Part shown: positions 8,378 to 18,117 of the stretch, one piece after another
How positions within the stretch are numbered: position 1 is the first letter of the stretch
Layout: every line of letters starts with the position of its first letter
Assembly (NCBI RefSeq): GCF_900156645.1
Contig: NZ_FTOC01000009.1
Span: 1-64,000 of the forward strand
Source of the DNA: Salimicrobium flavidum
Lineage (GTDB): Bacteria > Bacillota > Bacilli > Bacillales > Halobacillaceae
Length of the DNA stretch: 64,000 bases
Reading direction: 5' to 3'
Made by a program: the position numbers and the translations under genes
The notes under the pieces: generated by a model
Databases searched by the model: none
What the model was told of the DNA's origin: nothing
What the model saw: only the letters and a program-made list of their open reading frames with translations

Positions 8378-8734
8378 CTACTCCTCCAATTCTTGACGCA
8401 ACTTTATTAACCCTTGCTCCAAGTCCAGTGCTGTAGGTACGTCCTGCAGATGAATACCAAGATCGATCAAAGTCACTGCTACAGCTGGTTGAATACCGGT
8501 GAGGACAACTTTCGCCCCCATGAGATCAGACATGGTGACCACATCCCCGAGCACCTTGGCAATGAAAGAGTCTACGATATCGACAGACGTCAAATCGATC
8601 ACCACTCCGGTCGCCCCGCTCGAATGTATCTTTTCCAGAAGATCCTCCTGGAATTGAATAGCGGTCTTGTCATCGAGTTCTGTCTGTATCGAGATCAACA
8701 GGTAGTTGTGTAATTTTAATATTGGGATTCTCAT
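8378..8734 (-). CDS. rsbS: RsbS, stressosome scaffold STAS protein
   Basis: 118-residue STAS protein. Ser56 in [14 protein letters not shown] corresponds to the RsbT-phosphorylated Ser59 of B. subtilis RsbS. It forms the stressosome core with RsbR and traps RsbT. The start overlaps the rsbRA stop by 4 bases (ATGA). Confidence 0.95.
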   Translation of the reverse strand: MRIPILKLHNYLLISIQTELDDKTAIQFQEDLLEKIHSSGATGVVIDLTSVDIVDSFIAKVLGDVVTMSDLMGAKVVLTGIQPAVAVTLIDLGIHLQDVPTALDLEQGLIKLRQELEE

Positions 8735-9645
8735 TCGTTATCACTCCGATCCAGTGAGTCGATTAGATTCTCTATTTCCTGTTCCTGATTGCGGTCTTCC
8801 ACAATTTCCCTGTTGGTAAGCTCAAGCGCTGTCTGGAAACCCTTCCGAAGCGAACTTTTCGTCGGGAACTTCCCTAAATCAATACCGAGACTCACAATGG
8901 TCTGAGCAATTTCAGGACGGATACCGACGAGAATGCAACGGGAACCGATTAGTCGGACAGCTTCCGCCGCCTGAATAATGTGATGCGCTACCATCGTGTC
9001 CACGACCGGCACACCTGTGATATCAATCAGAACCACTTCCGCATTATGTTTGATGACTCCATCAAGAAGGCTTTCCATAACCATCTTCGCCCGTTCGGTA
9101 TCAATCGTCCCGATCAGTGGCATGATAGTGATATTGTCCATTACAGGAATCAGAGGCGCTGATAGTTCCTGCAATGCCGAACGTTGCAGGGAAACGATAT
9201 TTTCCCAGCTTCCGGAATACTCCGAAACCAGTTCATTGATGAGTGGGTCGACCCATTCGTCCACTTTCTCAAGTACCCAGGAAAAATACTCGTCTCCGAG
9301 CTCGTATACATGTTCTGCTTCGGAAAAATCGAGTTCATCCCACTTCTGGATGATGAACTTCACCACCGATCTGCGGAACACCTGCATGCCGTCCGTCAAA
9401 TAAGTGAGAGGCCAGCCGAGATTGATGAGTCGTTCCGCGAATTCATCCAACGGAGTCTTTGCCATCTCCCCTTTTTTGATGCCATCAAAGATCACGTTGA
9501 CGAATTCACGATTTGTATTTTCTAACATCTCCTCGGAGATAGACTGGTAAAATTCTTTATGCTGGTTCTTTTTCGCCTGATCTATCCACATCCGGACGAT
9601 TTCATCGCTGTTATCCAAAACTAAATCTTTCAGTACTTTTTCCAT
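8731..9645 (-). CDS. rsbRA: RsbR-type stressosome sensor (RsbRA-like)
   Basis: 304 residues: an N-terminal non-heme-globin-like sensor (about 1-150) and a C-terminal STAS domain (about 160-280). Both threonines used by RsbT are recognisable, in [10 protein letters not shown] and in [12 protein letters not shown], matching Thr171 and Thr205 of B. subtilis RsbRA. The C terminus has an acidic extension of about 25 residues beyond the usual end. First gene of the rsb operon. Confidence 0.93.
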   Translation of the reverse strand: MEKVLKDLVLDNSDEIVRMWIDQAKKNQHKEFYQSISEEMLENTNREFVNVIFDGIKKGEMAKTPLDEFAERLINLGWPLTYLTDGMQVFRRSVVKFIIQKWDELDFSEAEHVYELGDEYFSWVLEKVDEWVDPLINELVSEYSGSWENIVSLQRSALQELSAPLIPVMDNITIMPLIGTIDTERAKMVMESLLDGVIKHNAEVVLIDITGVPVVDTMVAHHIIQAAEAVRLIGSRCILVGIRPEIAQTIVSLGIDLGKFPTKSSLRKGFQTALELTNREIVEDRNQEQEIENLIDSLDRSDNE

Positions 9646-9743
9646 CTATACATTACCTCCACGCTATGGAAAGCTCATTGAATATATTGCTTTCATTTAT
9701 TTTAACAAAAATCGTTCCCCAGTAATACTAAACGAGTCATTTT

Positions 9744-9777
9744 AAGGAATATTTAAATGTATTGTAAAATATTCCTT
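9744..9777. promoter_or_regulatory. Palindrome upstream of rsbRA
   Basis: Perfect 11-bp arms AAGGAATATTT and AAATATTCCTT are separated by 12 bases in the ndoA-rsbRA intergenic region. It could be an operator or a weak hairpin in the rsbRA promoter zone. No protein is assigned. Confidence 0.45.
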
Positions 9778-9786
9778 ACACAAATA

Positions 9787-9810
9787 AGGAGACTGCTGGC
9801 TGGCAGTCTC
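9787..9810 (-). terminator. Terminator after ndoA
   Basis: A hairpin GGAGACTGC/GCAGTCTCC (9-bp arms, 6-base loop) follows the ndoA stop and is trailed on the minus strand by TTATTTGTG. The T-run is short, so read-through into rsbRA is possible. Confidence 0.6.
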
Positions 9811-10170
9811 CTAAAAGTCTATAAGCCCCAAACTTATTTGCAGAGCTTTGTTCACGCGAAGCATCATCGATTCGTCCAGGTGGGTAATCTTGTCTGTCAA
9901 ACGTTGTTTATCGATTGTTCTGATTTGCTCCAGTAATATGACCGAATTACGTTCAAACTGGTATTTTTCTGCATCTATTTCTACATGAGTAGGCAGTTTG
10001 GCTTTTTGTATTTGCGCTGTAATCGCCGCCACGATCACCGTAGGACTGAAACGGTTTCCGATGTCATTCTGAAGGACAAGTACCGGGCGTACTCCTCCCT
10101 GTTCGGACCCTACGACCGGTGACAAATCAGCGAAATAAACGTCTCCTCGTTTGACTATCAACGGCTTCAC
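9811..10170 (-). CDS. ndoA: EndoA/MazF endoribonuclease toxin
   Basis: 119 residues of the MazF fold: [19 protein letters not shown] at the start, then RPVLVLQND and VAAITAQIQ, which hold the catalytic Arg and Thr region. In B. subtilis this enzyme cleaves mRNA at UACAU sites; specificity here is not tested. It overlaps the antitoxin stop by 4 bases (ATGA), so translation is coupled. The pair sits between alr and rsbRA as in B. subtilis. Confidence 0.93.
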   Translation of the reverse strand: MKPLIVKRGDVYFADLSPVVGSEQGGVRPVLVLQNDIGNRFSPTVIVAAITAQIQKAKLPTHVEIDAEKYQFERNSVILLEQIRTIDKQRLTDKITHLDESMMLRVNKALQISLGLIDF

Positions 10171-10442
10171 ACCCCGCTCACTAATTGCTCGAGGGTGTGC
10201 TCTGCCTCCTCTTCAGCTTGGAAAGCTTCTGAAGCGATATTTAAGTTGATTTTCGCCATCTCCATATAACCCTGACACATGGATTCACGAATTTGCCGTT
10301 CCTGTTTTTCACGTAAATACATTTTCATTGCCTGACAAAGAAAATCGTTTCGATCACATTGTTCTGTCTCCACATAATTATCCACTTCACTTAAAAGCGT
10401 TTCCGGAACTTTAAGGACGATTTCCCGCATGTTTTCCGACAA
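10167..10442 (-). CDS. ndoAI: EndoAI/MazE-type antitoxin
   Basis: About 91 residues. The N terminus looks like a ribbon-helix-helix DNA-binding segment ([18 protein letters not shown]). The C-terminal part ([16 protein letters not shown]) is the conserved NdoA-binding tail. I prefer the TTG start giving (M)[13 protein letters not shown] lies 8 bases upstream and the length then matches B. subtilis YdcD. The ATG 18 bases earlier has no ribosome site. Confidence 0.85.
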   Translation of the reverse strand: MSENMREIVLKVPETLLSEVDNYVETEQCDRNDFLCQAMKMYLREKQERQIRESMCQGYMEMAKINLNIASEAFQAEEEAEHTLEQLVSGV

Positions 10443-10497
10443 ACCATACACCTCCACCATTAACTCTATCTCTTTGGACCAGTAATCTGCTATTCCA

Positions 10498-10526
10498 ATA
10501 TTACCATTGCGACCTGTCTAATGCAA
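10498..10526 (-). promoter_or_regulatory. ndoAI-ndoA promoter (SigA type)
   Basis: On the minus strand TTGCAT (10521-10526) and TAATAT (10498-10503) are 17 bases apart, between the alr stop and ndoAI. The toxin-antitoxin pair therefore has its own promoter. Confidence 0.75.
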
Positions 10527-10541
10527 AGGCCTATTTGAACT

Positions 10542-11708
10542 TCAGACGATTGGATCCTGGAGGCGGTGGGAAGTGGCGATGATTTCATTATTCCTTTTGT
10601 AGATCCTCGGCACACGATTAGTGATGATACACGGGATTTCGTAATTGATCGTTTCTAAATAATCAGCTACTTCATCCATTTCGATCTCTTCCTCCTGTTG
10701 TTTCCCGATCAGAACCACTTCTGTACCGGAGGGATAATAGCCGTCGAGACGAACCATGAATTGATCCATGCAGATACGTCCTATGATCTCGCACCTTTTT
10801 CCATTGACGAGGACCTCCATCCCCTGAAGTTTGCGGATCCACCCGTCCGCATACCCCAGCGGAACGGTGCCCACCCACTCTTCAGAAGATGTTTTGTATG
10901 TCGCGCCGTAACTGACCGCTTCTCCGGGCTCAAGTTTTTTGGCATGGATCAGATTGCTGTAAAGAGCAAAAGCCGGATGAAGGTCTATCGGCTTTTCTTT
11001 TTTCACATTATGGGAAGGGTAGAGTCCGTACATACTGATGCCAAAACGGATGAACTGATGCATCTGCTCCGGGAACCTCATACTGGCCGCGCTGTTCCCG
11101 GTATGTATATCAACTTCCTGTTTCCAATTTTCCCTGAAACGTTCCAACAAGTCTTCAAGGCGGCGATTCTGTTCTTCGTAGTAAGCGAGGTCGTCTTCAT
11201 CCGCTGTCGCAAAATGAGTGAAAACCCCCGAGAGAGAGACTCCCGGCTTTTCCCTGATTGCATCCAGAACTCCTACCATCTCTTCTTCAGAGCGTACACC
11301 GAGCCGGCCCATTCCTGTATCGACTTTGAGATGCACATTCAACGGCGTACCATCCATGTCCCCGACTTGCTCCACCCATTCTTTCTGGTACACGGTGACA
11401 GTAATATTTTCCCGAGAAGCGACCTCCGCGTCTTCCGGGCGTATGTATCCCATAACGAGAATAGGGACGTCGATCCCTGCACGCCGCAGCCGAAGCGCTT
11501 CATCAAGAAGCGCAACCGCAAGGCGCTCCGCTCCTGCTTCAATGGCGGCTTTTGCTACCTGTACGTCCCCATGCCCGTATCCATTCGCTTTTACTACTGC
11601 ATAAACTCCCGTCGTTGCAGACAATCGTTTTTTCAGTTGCGTCACATTATAATAAATAGCATCCAGATCGACTTCCACTCGGGAATCACGATAAAATCTC
11701 TGTTCCAT
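10542..11708 (-). CDS. alr: Alanine racemase
   Basis: About 388 residues, PLP-dependent, making D-alanine for peptidoglycan. The PLP lysine is in VVKANGYGHGD (about residue 39) and the second-base tyrosine in AVSYGATYKT (about 260). The chosen ATG (before EQRFYRDSR) has GGGAG 9 bases upstream; in-frame ATGs 9 and 21 bases earlier overlap or lack a ribosome site. It is followed by the toxin-antitoxin pair. Confidence 0.93.
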   Translation of the reverse strand: MEQRFYRDSRVEVDLDAIYYNVTQLKKRLSATTGVYAVVKANGYGHGDVQVAKAAIEAGAERLAVALLDEALRLRRAGIDVPILVMGYIRPEDAEVASRENITVTVYQKEWVEQVGDMDGTPLNVHLKVDTGMGRLGVRSEEEMVGVLDAIREKPGVSLSGVFTHFATADEDDLAYYEEQNRRLEDLLERFRENWKQEVDIHTGNSAASMRFPEQMHQFIRFGISMYGLYPSHNVKKEKPIDLHPAFALYSNLIHAKKLEPGEAVSYGATYKTSSEEWVGTVPLGYADGWIRKLQGMEVLVNGKRCEIIGRICMDQFMVRLDGYYPSGTEVVLIGKQQEEEIEMDEVADYLETINYEIPCIITNRVPRIYKRNNEIIATSHRLQDPIV

Positions 11709-11786
11709 AACTGCCATCTCCCACGTCATTGATTTTTTTCATTATTGAGGGTGTATCTCGTCGTGTCAAGCTTTATCCAGGCCGCT

Positions 11787-13292
11787 TCAGCGCGGAAGAA
11801 AAGTACGATAGGTGAGGGAAAGCCCGTCTGTCAGATCGGTAGGGAGCAGGTCTAACACCGTCCTATTCTTTGAGATCAACAATTCAGCCGTCCGTCCGTG
11901 AAGAAAACAACCGTTCGCAAGAGCCTTCACCGGCGACTCATGCTGCATGAGCATTGTAAGCAGAACACCTGTCAATACATCCCCGCTTCCTCCTTTGGAG
12001 AGACCTTCATTGCCGGAGGGCTCAATGATTTGACTTCCCTCCGGTGTGGTGATGATTGTATTAGGCCCCTTCAAAACGAGATAGACCCCGTATTCATAGG
12101 CCAACGACCTGCTCAGAGAGAAAGGGTTCCTTTTCACCTCGGAGACTTCTTCGCCCGTCAGGTGTGCCATCTCCCCGAAGTGCGGAGTGAGCACCGTGAC
12201 TTCCTGTCTTTTTTTCAAATCATCAAGAAGGAAGCGCAAGTGATAAAGCCCGTCGGCATCAATGAGCAGGGGACCGGACGTACGGGACAGTAGCATTTCT
12301 ATCACCGGCCGGCTTTCCGGTTCCCTTCCCATACCGACCCCGACAGCTACAGCGTCTTTTCCTTCGAGAACCTCGGGGTCCACGCTTGAAATAACACCGG
12401 AAGATTCTCCGGTGCCGGCGAACATCGCCTCCGGTAATGAAGGAGTAAGGTAGGGGATGATGTCCCTGACTGTCGCAGCGGTGGTAAGCCCCGCACCCGC
12501 TCTTATAGAGGCTCTCGCAGCCATCATCAGAGCCCCCGGCATCATTCTCCCTCCTCCTACAATAAGCCCTTTCCCTCTCGTCCCTTTATGAGCGGAGCCT
12601 GGCAGTACTGGGAAACTTTCAGCGAAAGCTCCCTCTGTCCATATTTCCCGGCTGACCTTCGGGGAAGCCATAGGGGGGAGGCCGATATCAAGCACTTTCC
12701 ACTCTCCGTAATACCCGGCTGTATGGTCGAGAAAAAGAGACTGTTTCGGCGCCTGCACGATATACGTGGTATCAGCCTTCACCGCCTGGAATTCTTTTAC
12801 ACCCTCATCCGCAGGCAGACCTGAAGGGATATCAACACTGATCCGGTGCATTTGTGACTCATTCACTTTACTGACGAGTTCGTCAAAAGGAGCACGCAAA
12901 GCCCCCTTCACCCCTATCCCAAGCATTGCATCAACGAGGACGGTGTTTTCGTTCCACACTTCCTCAGATAAGGAAGAGAGAGAGTAGCCGCTCTGTTCAT
13001 ACACCCGCTTATGATAAAGGGCGTCCCCCTTGATTTTTTCATCCGGAACGACCTGTACAGCTGTGGCAATACGCCGCCTGTCTTTCAGAATCCTCGCAAT
13101 AACATACCCATCGCCGCCGTTGTTTCCTCCCCCGATGACTATAAGGAACTTTTCGGTTTCCGGAAACTTCCGTAAAATTTCTTCCGCAATGGCACGACCG
13201 GCATTTTCCATGAGAACTTGCCCTTCCCGGCCGTAGCTTTCCATGGCTTTTCGGTCCCAGTCATACATCTCTTCTGCCCGTAATACTTGCAT
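11787..13292 (-). CDS. nnr: Bifunctional NAD(P)HX epimerase/dehydratase
   Basis: About 501 residues with two fused domains: YjeF-type epimerase (about 1-210, VIGGGNNGGDGYVIARI) and YxkO-type ADP-dependent dehydratase (about 225-495, GLIVGGGRMMPGALMMAARA and NEGLSKGGSGDVLTGVL). It repairs hydrated NAD(P)H. The ATG before QVLRAEEMYD has AAGGAG 9 bases upstream, so eleven further in-frame codons are left out. It sits between acpS and alr, where B. subtilis has ydcC. Confidence 0.92.
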   Translation of the reverse strand: MQVLRAEEMYDWDRKAMESYGREGQVLMENAGRAIAEEILRKFPETEKFLIVIGGGNNGGDGYVIARILKDRRRIATAVQVVPDEKIKGDALYHKRVYEQSGYSLSSLSEEVWNENTVLVDAMLGIGVKGALRAPFDELVSKVNESQMHRISVDIPSGLPADEGVKEFQAVKADTTYIVQAPKQSLFLDHTAGYYGEWKVLDIGLPPMASPKVSREIWTEGAFAESFPVLPGSAHKGTRGKGLIVGGGRMMPGALMMAARASIRAGAGLTTAATVRDIIPYLTPSLPEAMFAGTGESSGVISSVDPEVLEGKDAVAVGVGMGREPESRPVIEMLLSRTSGPLLIDADGLYHLRFLLDDLKKRQEVTVLTPHFGEMAHLTGEEVSEVKRNPFSLSRSLAYEYGVYLVLKGPNTIITTPEGSQIIEPSGNEGLSKGGSGDVLTGVLLTMLMQHESPVKALANGCFLHGRTAELLISKNRTVLDLLPTDLTDGLSLTYRTFLPR

Positions 13293-13348
13293 AACTCCCC
13301 ACTCCTTGTCCGCTTTTTTCAGCAAAGCTACCCTGAAAATAAATATTC

Positions 13349-13412
13349 AGGCGGACGCTTTCCGCAGGCGTCCCCACCTTCCGTTCCTATCATCGACAAT
13401 AGGCTTTAACAA
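13349..13412. repeat. Repeat family A, truncated copy 4
   Basis: The stretch GCAGGCGTCCCCACC followed by CAATAGGCTTTAACAAA matches one end of the complete family A copies. The other half is missing. It lies between acpS and nnr. Confidence 0.65.
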
Positions 13413-13437
13413 ATCTTTCAACAAAAGAAGCTATCGG

Positions 13438-13794
13438 TTACAGCTCTTCCACCACCACGTTCGCTACTGCATAATGATCACTGTGGGAAATGGAGACGAA
13501 AAAGCTGTAACTTTCCCATCCCTTTACTATGAGGACTGGTTTGCCCAATTCATCTGTGTCTACACTTATGTGTTGAAACCCTATACGTCCCACCCCTGTG
13601 CCAAGTGCTTTCCCCGTGGCTTCTTTAACAGCAAACCTCCCTGCCGCAAACTCATTCCTTCTCGTGAGTGACAGAGAATAATACCTTTCCCGTTCCCGTT
13701 CAGTCAATATTCGTTGAATCAAACGAGGGTTTCGCTTTATACTTTTTGTGATACGATTAATTTCCACGACATCTATTCCGATACCTTTAATCAT
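13438..13794 (-). CDS. acpS: Holo-[acyl-carrier-protein] synthase
   Basis: 118 residues, the normal length. Motifs GIDVVEI (start), FAVKEATGKALGTG (about 50-63) and SISHSDHYAVANVVVE (end) are typical of AcpS, which transfers phosphopantetheine from CoA to acyl carrier protein. It is divergent from the rhomboid gene, as in B. subtilis. Confidence 0.95.
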   Translation of the reverse strand: MIKGIGIDVVEINRITKSIKRNPRLIQRILTERERERYYSLSLTRRNEFAAGRFAVKEATGKALGTGVGRIGFQHISVDTDELGKPVLIVKGWESYSFFVSISHSDHYAVANVVVEEL

Positions 13795-13907
13795 TTTCTA
13801 CCCTGCCCCTTACTTATTTAATCCCCGCCTAGCGGGTAACGAGAGTCTGAAATGCATCAACGAAACAATACTGCGCTTTCGAAGCTGTCAAAAAAAGGAG
13901 ACCGACT

Positions 13908-14519
13908 ATGTTTTTAAGAACCGAAAGTTTTAATGACTTCCTGAAGTTTTACCCGGTGATTGCGTTCATTATCGCCGTACACATCCTTCTCTGGCTGATG
14001 ATGGATGTCCTGTCCCTCCCTTTTGCGGTGGAATGGAAACAGCTGGGAGTCGGTAATAACTACCTGATCAGCCAGGGAGAGTATTGGAGACTTATTACGC
14101 CTATATTTCTTCACGCCGGACTATCCCACACCCTGTTCAATTCCTTTTCTCTTGTCCTTTTCGGACCGGCACTGGAAAGAATGCTTGGAAAAACGAAGTT
14201 CATCCTTGCTTATTTGCTGGCAGGGATAGCCGGGAATATCGGAACGTATGCTGCGGACCCTGGAGCCTACTACTCCCACCTCGGCGCTTCCGGTGCGATC
14301 TTCGGGTTATTTGGAATCTACGCTTATATGTTATTTGCGCGCAAGGAGCTTCTTGATCAGGTCAGTTCTCAAATAATCGGTGTCATCATTGTTCTTGGAC
14401 TAATTATGACGTTTCTTCAGCCGAACATCAACGTGCTTGGTCATTTGTTCGGATTCATCGGCGGAATCGCCCTTGCCCCGCCTCTTTTAAGAAATATAAA
14501 ACCAGGATACTTTCGTTAA
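13908..14519 (+). CDS. Rhomboid-family intramembrane serine protease
   Basis: 203 residues with about six membrane segments. The catalytic serine motif GASGAIFG is near residue 130 and the partner histidine is in GHLFGFIGG near residue 182. The early HAGLSHTLFNSFSL segment is also typical. The ATG has AAAGGAG 7 bases upstream. It corresponds in position to B. subtilis ydcA. Its stop codon is followed directly by a family B repeat array. Confidence 0.9.
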   Translation: MFLRTESFNDFLKFYPVIAFIIAVHILLWLMMDVLSLPFAVEWKQLGVGNNYLISQGEYWRLITPIFLHAGLSHTLFNSFSLVLFGPALERMLGKTKFILAYLLAGIAGNIGTYAADPGAYYSHLGASGAIFGLFGIYAYMLFARKELLDQVSSQIIGVIIVLGLIMTFLQPNINVLGHLFGFIGGIALAPPLLRNIKPGYFR

Positions 14520-14960
14520 GAAAAGCGGAAACTTCCGTTTAGAAGCAATGGCGTAAGCAGGAGGCTTACTTTTCGGATCATCTTAACCGAAAATAAGGAT
14601 ACTGCTTATGACATGAGCTTCTGGAAGTTGGAACTGGACAAGAAAAGCGGAAACTTCCGTTTAGAAATGCTGGCATAAGTAGACTGGTCAGACGAAAGGC
14701 GCCCTTCCTTTCTCTGACCCGGGCTACTTATGACACGAATTTCTGGAATCTGGAACTGGACAAGAAAAGTGGAGCTAGCCCGTTCAGGAGTTCTGGCGTA
14801 AGCAGGGGGTTCTCTTTTCAGGCGGTTTTTCCTGGAAAAGAAATCGCTGCTTAGGACACGGACTTCTGGCTAGCGTAACTGGACAAGAAAAGTGGAGCTA
14901 GCCCAATCAGAACCCTGAACATTAAAGAACTGAAACATCATACCCTTGTCCGCTTCAACA
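14520..14960 (+). repeat. Repeat family B array 1 (three units)
   Basis: Three tandem units of about 122 bases start at 14521, 14641 and 14764, with a fourth start at 14887. Each opens with AAAAGYGGA and closes with AACTGGACAAG. Inside, changing arms stay complementary (TAAGCAG/CTGCTTA; CATAAGTAG/CTACTTATG), forming long hairpins. The array begins one base after the rhomboid stop codon. The 455-base gap holds nothing else. Confidence 0.9.
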
Positions 14961-14974
14961 GAAAGGAGACTATT

Positions 14975-16615
14975 ATGCCTGTAACCACCTCGAGACGCTA
15001 CCGTGAAGTGCTTAAAGTGTTCTCAAAACATGGTCTCAGCCACATCCTCGAAGGAGCCGGACTGAGACATGCGAAAAACCGATCCACCACCGGTATCCAT
15101 TTACGCCAGGCCTTTGAGGAGCTCGGGACTACATTCATCAAGTTCGGTCAAATTCTGTCGACAAGGAATGACCTGCTCCCTGAAAAAATCACTTCAGAGC
15201 TCGAAAAACTCCAGACAGGTGTACCTCCGCTGCCTTTTGAAGACATTAAAGCAGTGATAGAAGAAGAACTCGGTCCTATTTCCACCGTGTTCACCCATCT
15301 GGACGAAACTCCTCTGGCTGCGGCTTCCATAGGTCAGGTACATAAGGCCAGAACCACTGAAGGGAAAGAAGTGGCAGTGAAAGTGAGGAGACCCGGCATC
15401 ACGGACCAGGTCGAACTTGATCTGAAAATTTTATCAAGGCTCAGTCATCGACTCGTCCATTTTCCGAAGATGGAAGAAACCCGTCAGATCGAAGACCTCT
15501 ATTATGAATTCTCGGAAACGTTGCGTACCGAACTCAATTTCCTGAAAGAAGCGGAACATATGGAGACCATCTCCCATAATTTCCATTCCTGGCCCAAGGT
15601 CCACATCCCTTCGATCGACCGGAAACGGACGACTTCCCGGGTTTTGACCATGAAATATATGGAAGGACTCCGCTTCGCCGAATTCAGCAACCAGCACAAA
15701 AACGATCCCGATTTTATCGAAACCCGTAAAGCTATCGCTGAATTTTCTGCGGAAGTTCTTCTCAAAATGGTGTTTGAAGATGGGGTCTTCCATGCGGATA
15801 TCCATCAAGGGAACTTCCTCCTCGATGAGAACAACGAATTGATCATCCTGGACTTCGGAATGATCGGAACCATCGACTATCACACCCGCCAGAAACTGAT
15901 GAACATCGCCCTTTCCTTCTCATCGAAGGATGCTGAATTGCTGACGGATGCACTTCTAGATATCACACTCGAATCCGGGCAGGGGGCTGAAATGGACGCT
16001 CTTACTACAGATGTGAAACGTCTCATTTCACGGACGAGCGGACGAGCCCTTGAGGATATCCCACTCGGGGAAGTACTCGGCGACCTTTTCACGATTTTAC
16101 GCCGTTATCACTTGAGACTTCCACCGACAGCAGCCCTTTTGTTCAAAACGTTGATCATGGCCGAAGGGACAGGACGAGCAATCGATCCCGGATTTGAATT
16201 GCAGAGCACCCTGGAAAAACAGAGCAGACACTGGATGAAAGAACGATACCGCCCGGATCACCTCGGTAAAGATATGTGGAGATACACGAAACTGTGGAAG
16301 GACATCGGCAAAGAAACACCGCTTATGATAAAGCGGGTAATGAGAAAAGGAATGAATATAGGAGTAGAGCCGAAAGGATGGGAAAAGATCATAGCCCATT
16401 TTCATATTATGGTGAACCGCATCGCCATCACACTTCTGCTTTCCTCCTTCATCATCGCTTTGTCTCTGCTTCTTTCTGTCTTCCGGCCGGATGAAGGGTA
16501 TCAGCTGCTTTCCTGGTTTCTCTGGTCCCTGTTCTTTCTATCACTCATACTTGGAATCTACCTGATCACTTCGATCTTACGCTCCAAAAATAAATTCAAA
16601 AATAAAACGCGCTAG
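14975..16615 (+). CDS. AarF/UbiB (ABC1) family protein kinase-like protein
   Basis: 546 residues. The family signatures are KFGQILSTR (about residue 55), the alanine-rich loop LAAASIGQVHKA (about 110-121), VKVRRPG, and the catalytic-type segments HADIHQGNFLL and ILDFGMIG (about 270-300). Two hydrophobic segments at the C terminus form a membrane hairpin. UbiB proteins support isoprenoid quinone metabolism or lipid traffic; the role in Gram-positives is uncertain. The ATG follows AAAGGAG. The stop codon lies inside the terminator stem. Confidence 0.88.
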   Translation: MPVTTSRRYREVLKVFSKHGLSHILEGAGLRHAKNRSTTGIHLRQAFEELGTTFIKFGQILSTRNDLLPEKITSELEKLQTGVPPLPFEDIKAVIEEELGPISTVFTHLDETPLAAASIGQVHKARTTEGKEVAVKVRRPGITDQVELDLKILSRLSHRLVHFPKMEETRQIEDLYYEFSETLRTELNFLKEAEHMETISHNFHSWPKVHIPSIDRKRTTSRVLTMKYMEGLRFAEFSNQHKNDPDFIETRKAIAEFSAEVLLKMVFEDGVFHADIHQGNFLLDENNELIILDFGMIGTIDYHTRQKLMNIALSFSSKDAELLTDALLDITLESGQGAEMDALTTDVKRLISRTSGRALEDIPLGEVLGDLFTILRRYHLRLPPTAALLFKTLIMAEGTGRAIDPGFELQSTLEKQSRHWMKERYRPDHLGKDMWRYTKLWKDIGKETPLMIKRVMRKGMNIGVEPKGWEKIIAHFHIMVNRIAITLLLSSFIIALSLLLSVFRPDEGYQLLSWFLWSLFFLSLILGIYLITSILRSKNKFKNKTR

Positions 16616-16642
16616 AAGCATTATGCTTCCGGCGCGTTTTTT
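16606..16642 (+). terminator. Terminator after the AarF-like gene
   Basis: Arms AACGCGC and GCGCGTT with an inner AAGCA/TGCTT helix, followed by TTTTTT. The gene's TAG stop at 16613-16615 lies in the 5' arm. Confidence 0.9.
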
Positions 16643-16659
16643 GTTGAATCTTATCTCAC

Positions 16660-18117
16660 TTAACCTTTGTCTTTCTGGTTGAAGTTACGATTTCTGTTGT
16701 TGTTCTTGTTGTATGGGCGTTTTTTCTGATTACCTTTATAGGAGTTGTTACGGCCTTGGCCGCCTCCACGTTTGGACTTCCCGCCCTTGGCGTTCTTCGT
16801 GCTGATCGGCTGTACAGAAGATAGGCGAACCGGTGTCTCTTGTCTTTCCACCGTCAGCATTTTAAGAGCTGCCGCAACGAGATCCTGACCTTCATACTGG
16901 TCCATAAGATCACTTGCTGCCTGTTTGTAATCATTGATATCTTCAGCATTGAGCTTTTCGACAAGCTTCGTAACCGCAACATCCTGCTGACCTTTTTGCG
17001 CTTCCTTGTAAGAAGGAACGCGAAGTTTATCAACTTTCTTCTTCGTAAGCTTCTCGATCAGATTCAGCTGATCTTTTTCACGCGGCGTAACGAAGGAAAT
17101 GGATTCCCCTTTACGTCCGGCACGACCGGTACGGCCGATACGGTGCACATAACTCTCCGGATCCTGAGGGATATCGAAGTTATACACGTGAGTTACGTCT
17201 GAAATATCAAGTCCGCGTGCTGCAACGTCTGTCGCAACCAGAATCTCAACGCGACCTTCTTTAAATTTCTTCAGTACGGACATACGTTTACCTTGGGTAA
17301 GGTCTCCGTGAATACCTTCCGCGCGGAATCCGCGTACCTGAAGAGCATCTGCTACTTCGTCGACACGGCGTTTCGTACGACCGAAGACGATAGCAAGGTC
17401 AGGCGACTGAAGATCCAGAAGACGTGTAAGAGCGTCAAATTTATGCTTTTCAGCAATCTCGACGTAATACTGATCGATATTCGATACAGTCATCTCTTTC
17501 GACTTCGTTTTAACTTCCTTCGGCGTGTTCATAAGCGTTGTGGCGATATCGCGGATCTCTTTCGGCATCGTCGCAGAGAAGAGAAGGGTCTGACGCTCTT
17601 CAGGAAGAGCTTTCAGAATATCGCGGATATCATCGATGAAACCCATGTTGAGCATTTCATCTGCTTCATCAAGGACAGCTGTATGAACCTGCTCGAGCTT
17701 GATGGTTTTTCTTCGGATATGGTCGAGGAGACGTCCTGGCGTCGCAACAACGATTTCGTTGTTCTTCAGCGCACGGATCTGACGTTCCATATTGGAGCCG
17801 CCATAAATCGGAAGTGCACGGACTCCTGCGTTTTTACCTAATCGGTTCAGCTCTTCCGCTACTTGAATCGCAAGCTCACGAGTCGGGGCTACTACGAGTC
17901 CTTGAACACCGCGTACCTGCTTGTCCACTTTTTCAATCATAGGGATTCCGAAAGCTGCAGTTTTACCGGTACCAGTCTGTGCCTGGCCGATAACGTCATG
18001 ACCCTCCATTCCTAGAGGGATCGTTTGTTCCTGAATGGGTGTTGTTTCTTCAAATCCCATATGATCTAAAGCTTTCAAAATCGGATCTGATAAACCTAAT
18101 GAATTAAATTTAGTCAC
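16660..18117 (-). CDS. cshA: DEAD-box RNA helicase CshA
   Basis: 485 residues. Motifs in order: Q motif ([10 protein letters not shown]), [21 protein letters not shown], and HRIGRTGR near residue 325. A linker is followed by a glycine/asparagine/arginine-rich basic tail ([18 protein letters not shown]), typical of CshA. It unwinds structured RNA in degradosome and cold adaptation. An isolated promoter lies about 120 bases upstream, leaving a long structured leader. Confidence 0.93.
   Translation of the reverse strand: MTKFNSLGLSDPILKALDHMGFEETTPIQEQTIPLGMEGHDVIGQAQTGTGKTAAFGIPMIEKVDKQVRGVQGLVVAPTRELAIQVAEELNRLGKNAGVRALPIYGGSNMERQIRALKNNEIVVATPGRLLDHIRRKTIKLEQVHTAVLDEADEMLNMGFIDDIRDILKALPEERQTLLFSATMPKEIRDIATTLMNTPKEVKTKSKEMTVSNIDQYYVEIAEKHKFDALTRLLDLQSPDLAIVFGRTKRRVDEVADALQVRGFRAEGIHGDLTQGKRMSVLKKFKEGRVEILVATDVAARGLDISDVTHVYNFDIPQDPESYVHRIGRTGRAGRKGESISFVTPREKDQLNLIEKLTKKKVDKLRVPSYKEAQKGQQDVAVTKLVEKLNAEDINDYKQAASDLMDQYEGQDLVAAALKMLTVERQETPVRLSSVQPISTKNAKGGKSKRGGGQGRNNSYKGNQKKRPYNKNNNRNRNFNQKDKG

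Noticed and set aside
10698-11732. A 344-codon open frame on the plus strand
   Set aside because: It lies wholly antisense to alr, which has clear alanine racemase motifs, and its translation shows no family features or ribosome site.
14520-14960. CRISPR array
   Set aside because: Repeats are about 122 bases with internal hairpins and contiguous units; there are no short identical repeats with unique spacers and no cas genes.
14520-14960. Equating family B with the Rfam Bacillaceae-1 RNA
   Set aside because: The Bacillaceae-1 motif as I recall it has two hairpins with RUCCU-type loops, which these units do not show; no database search was possible.
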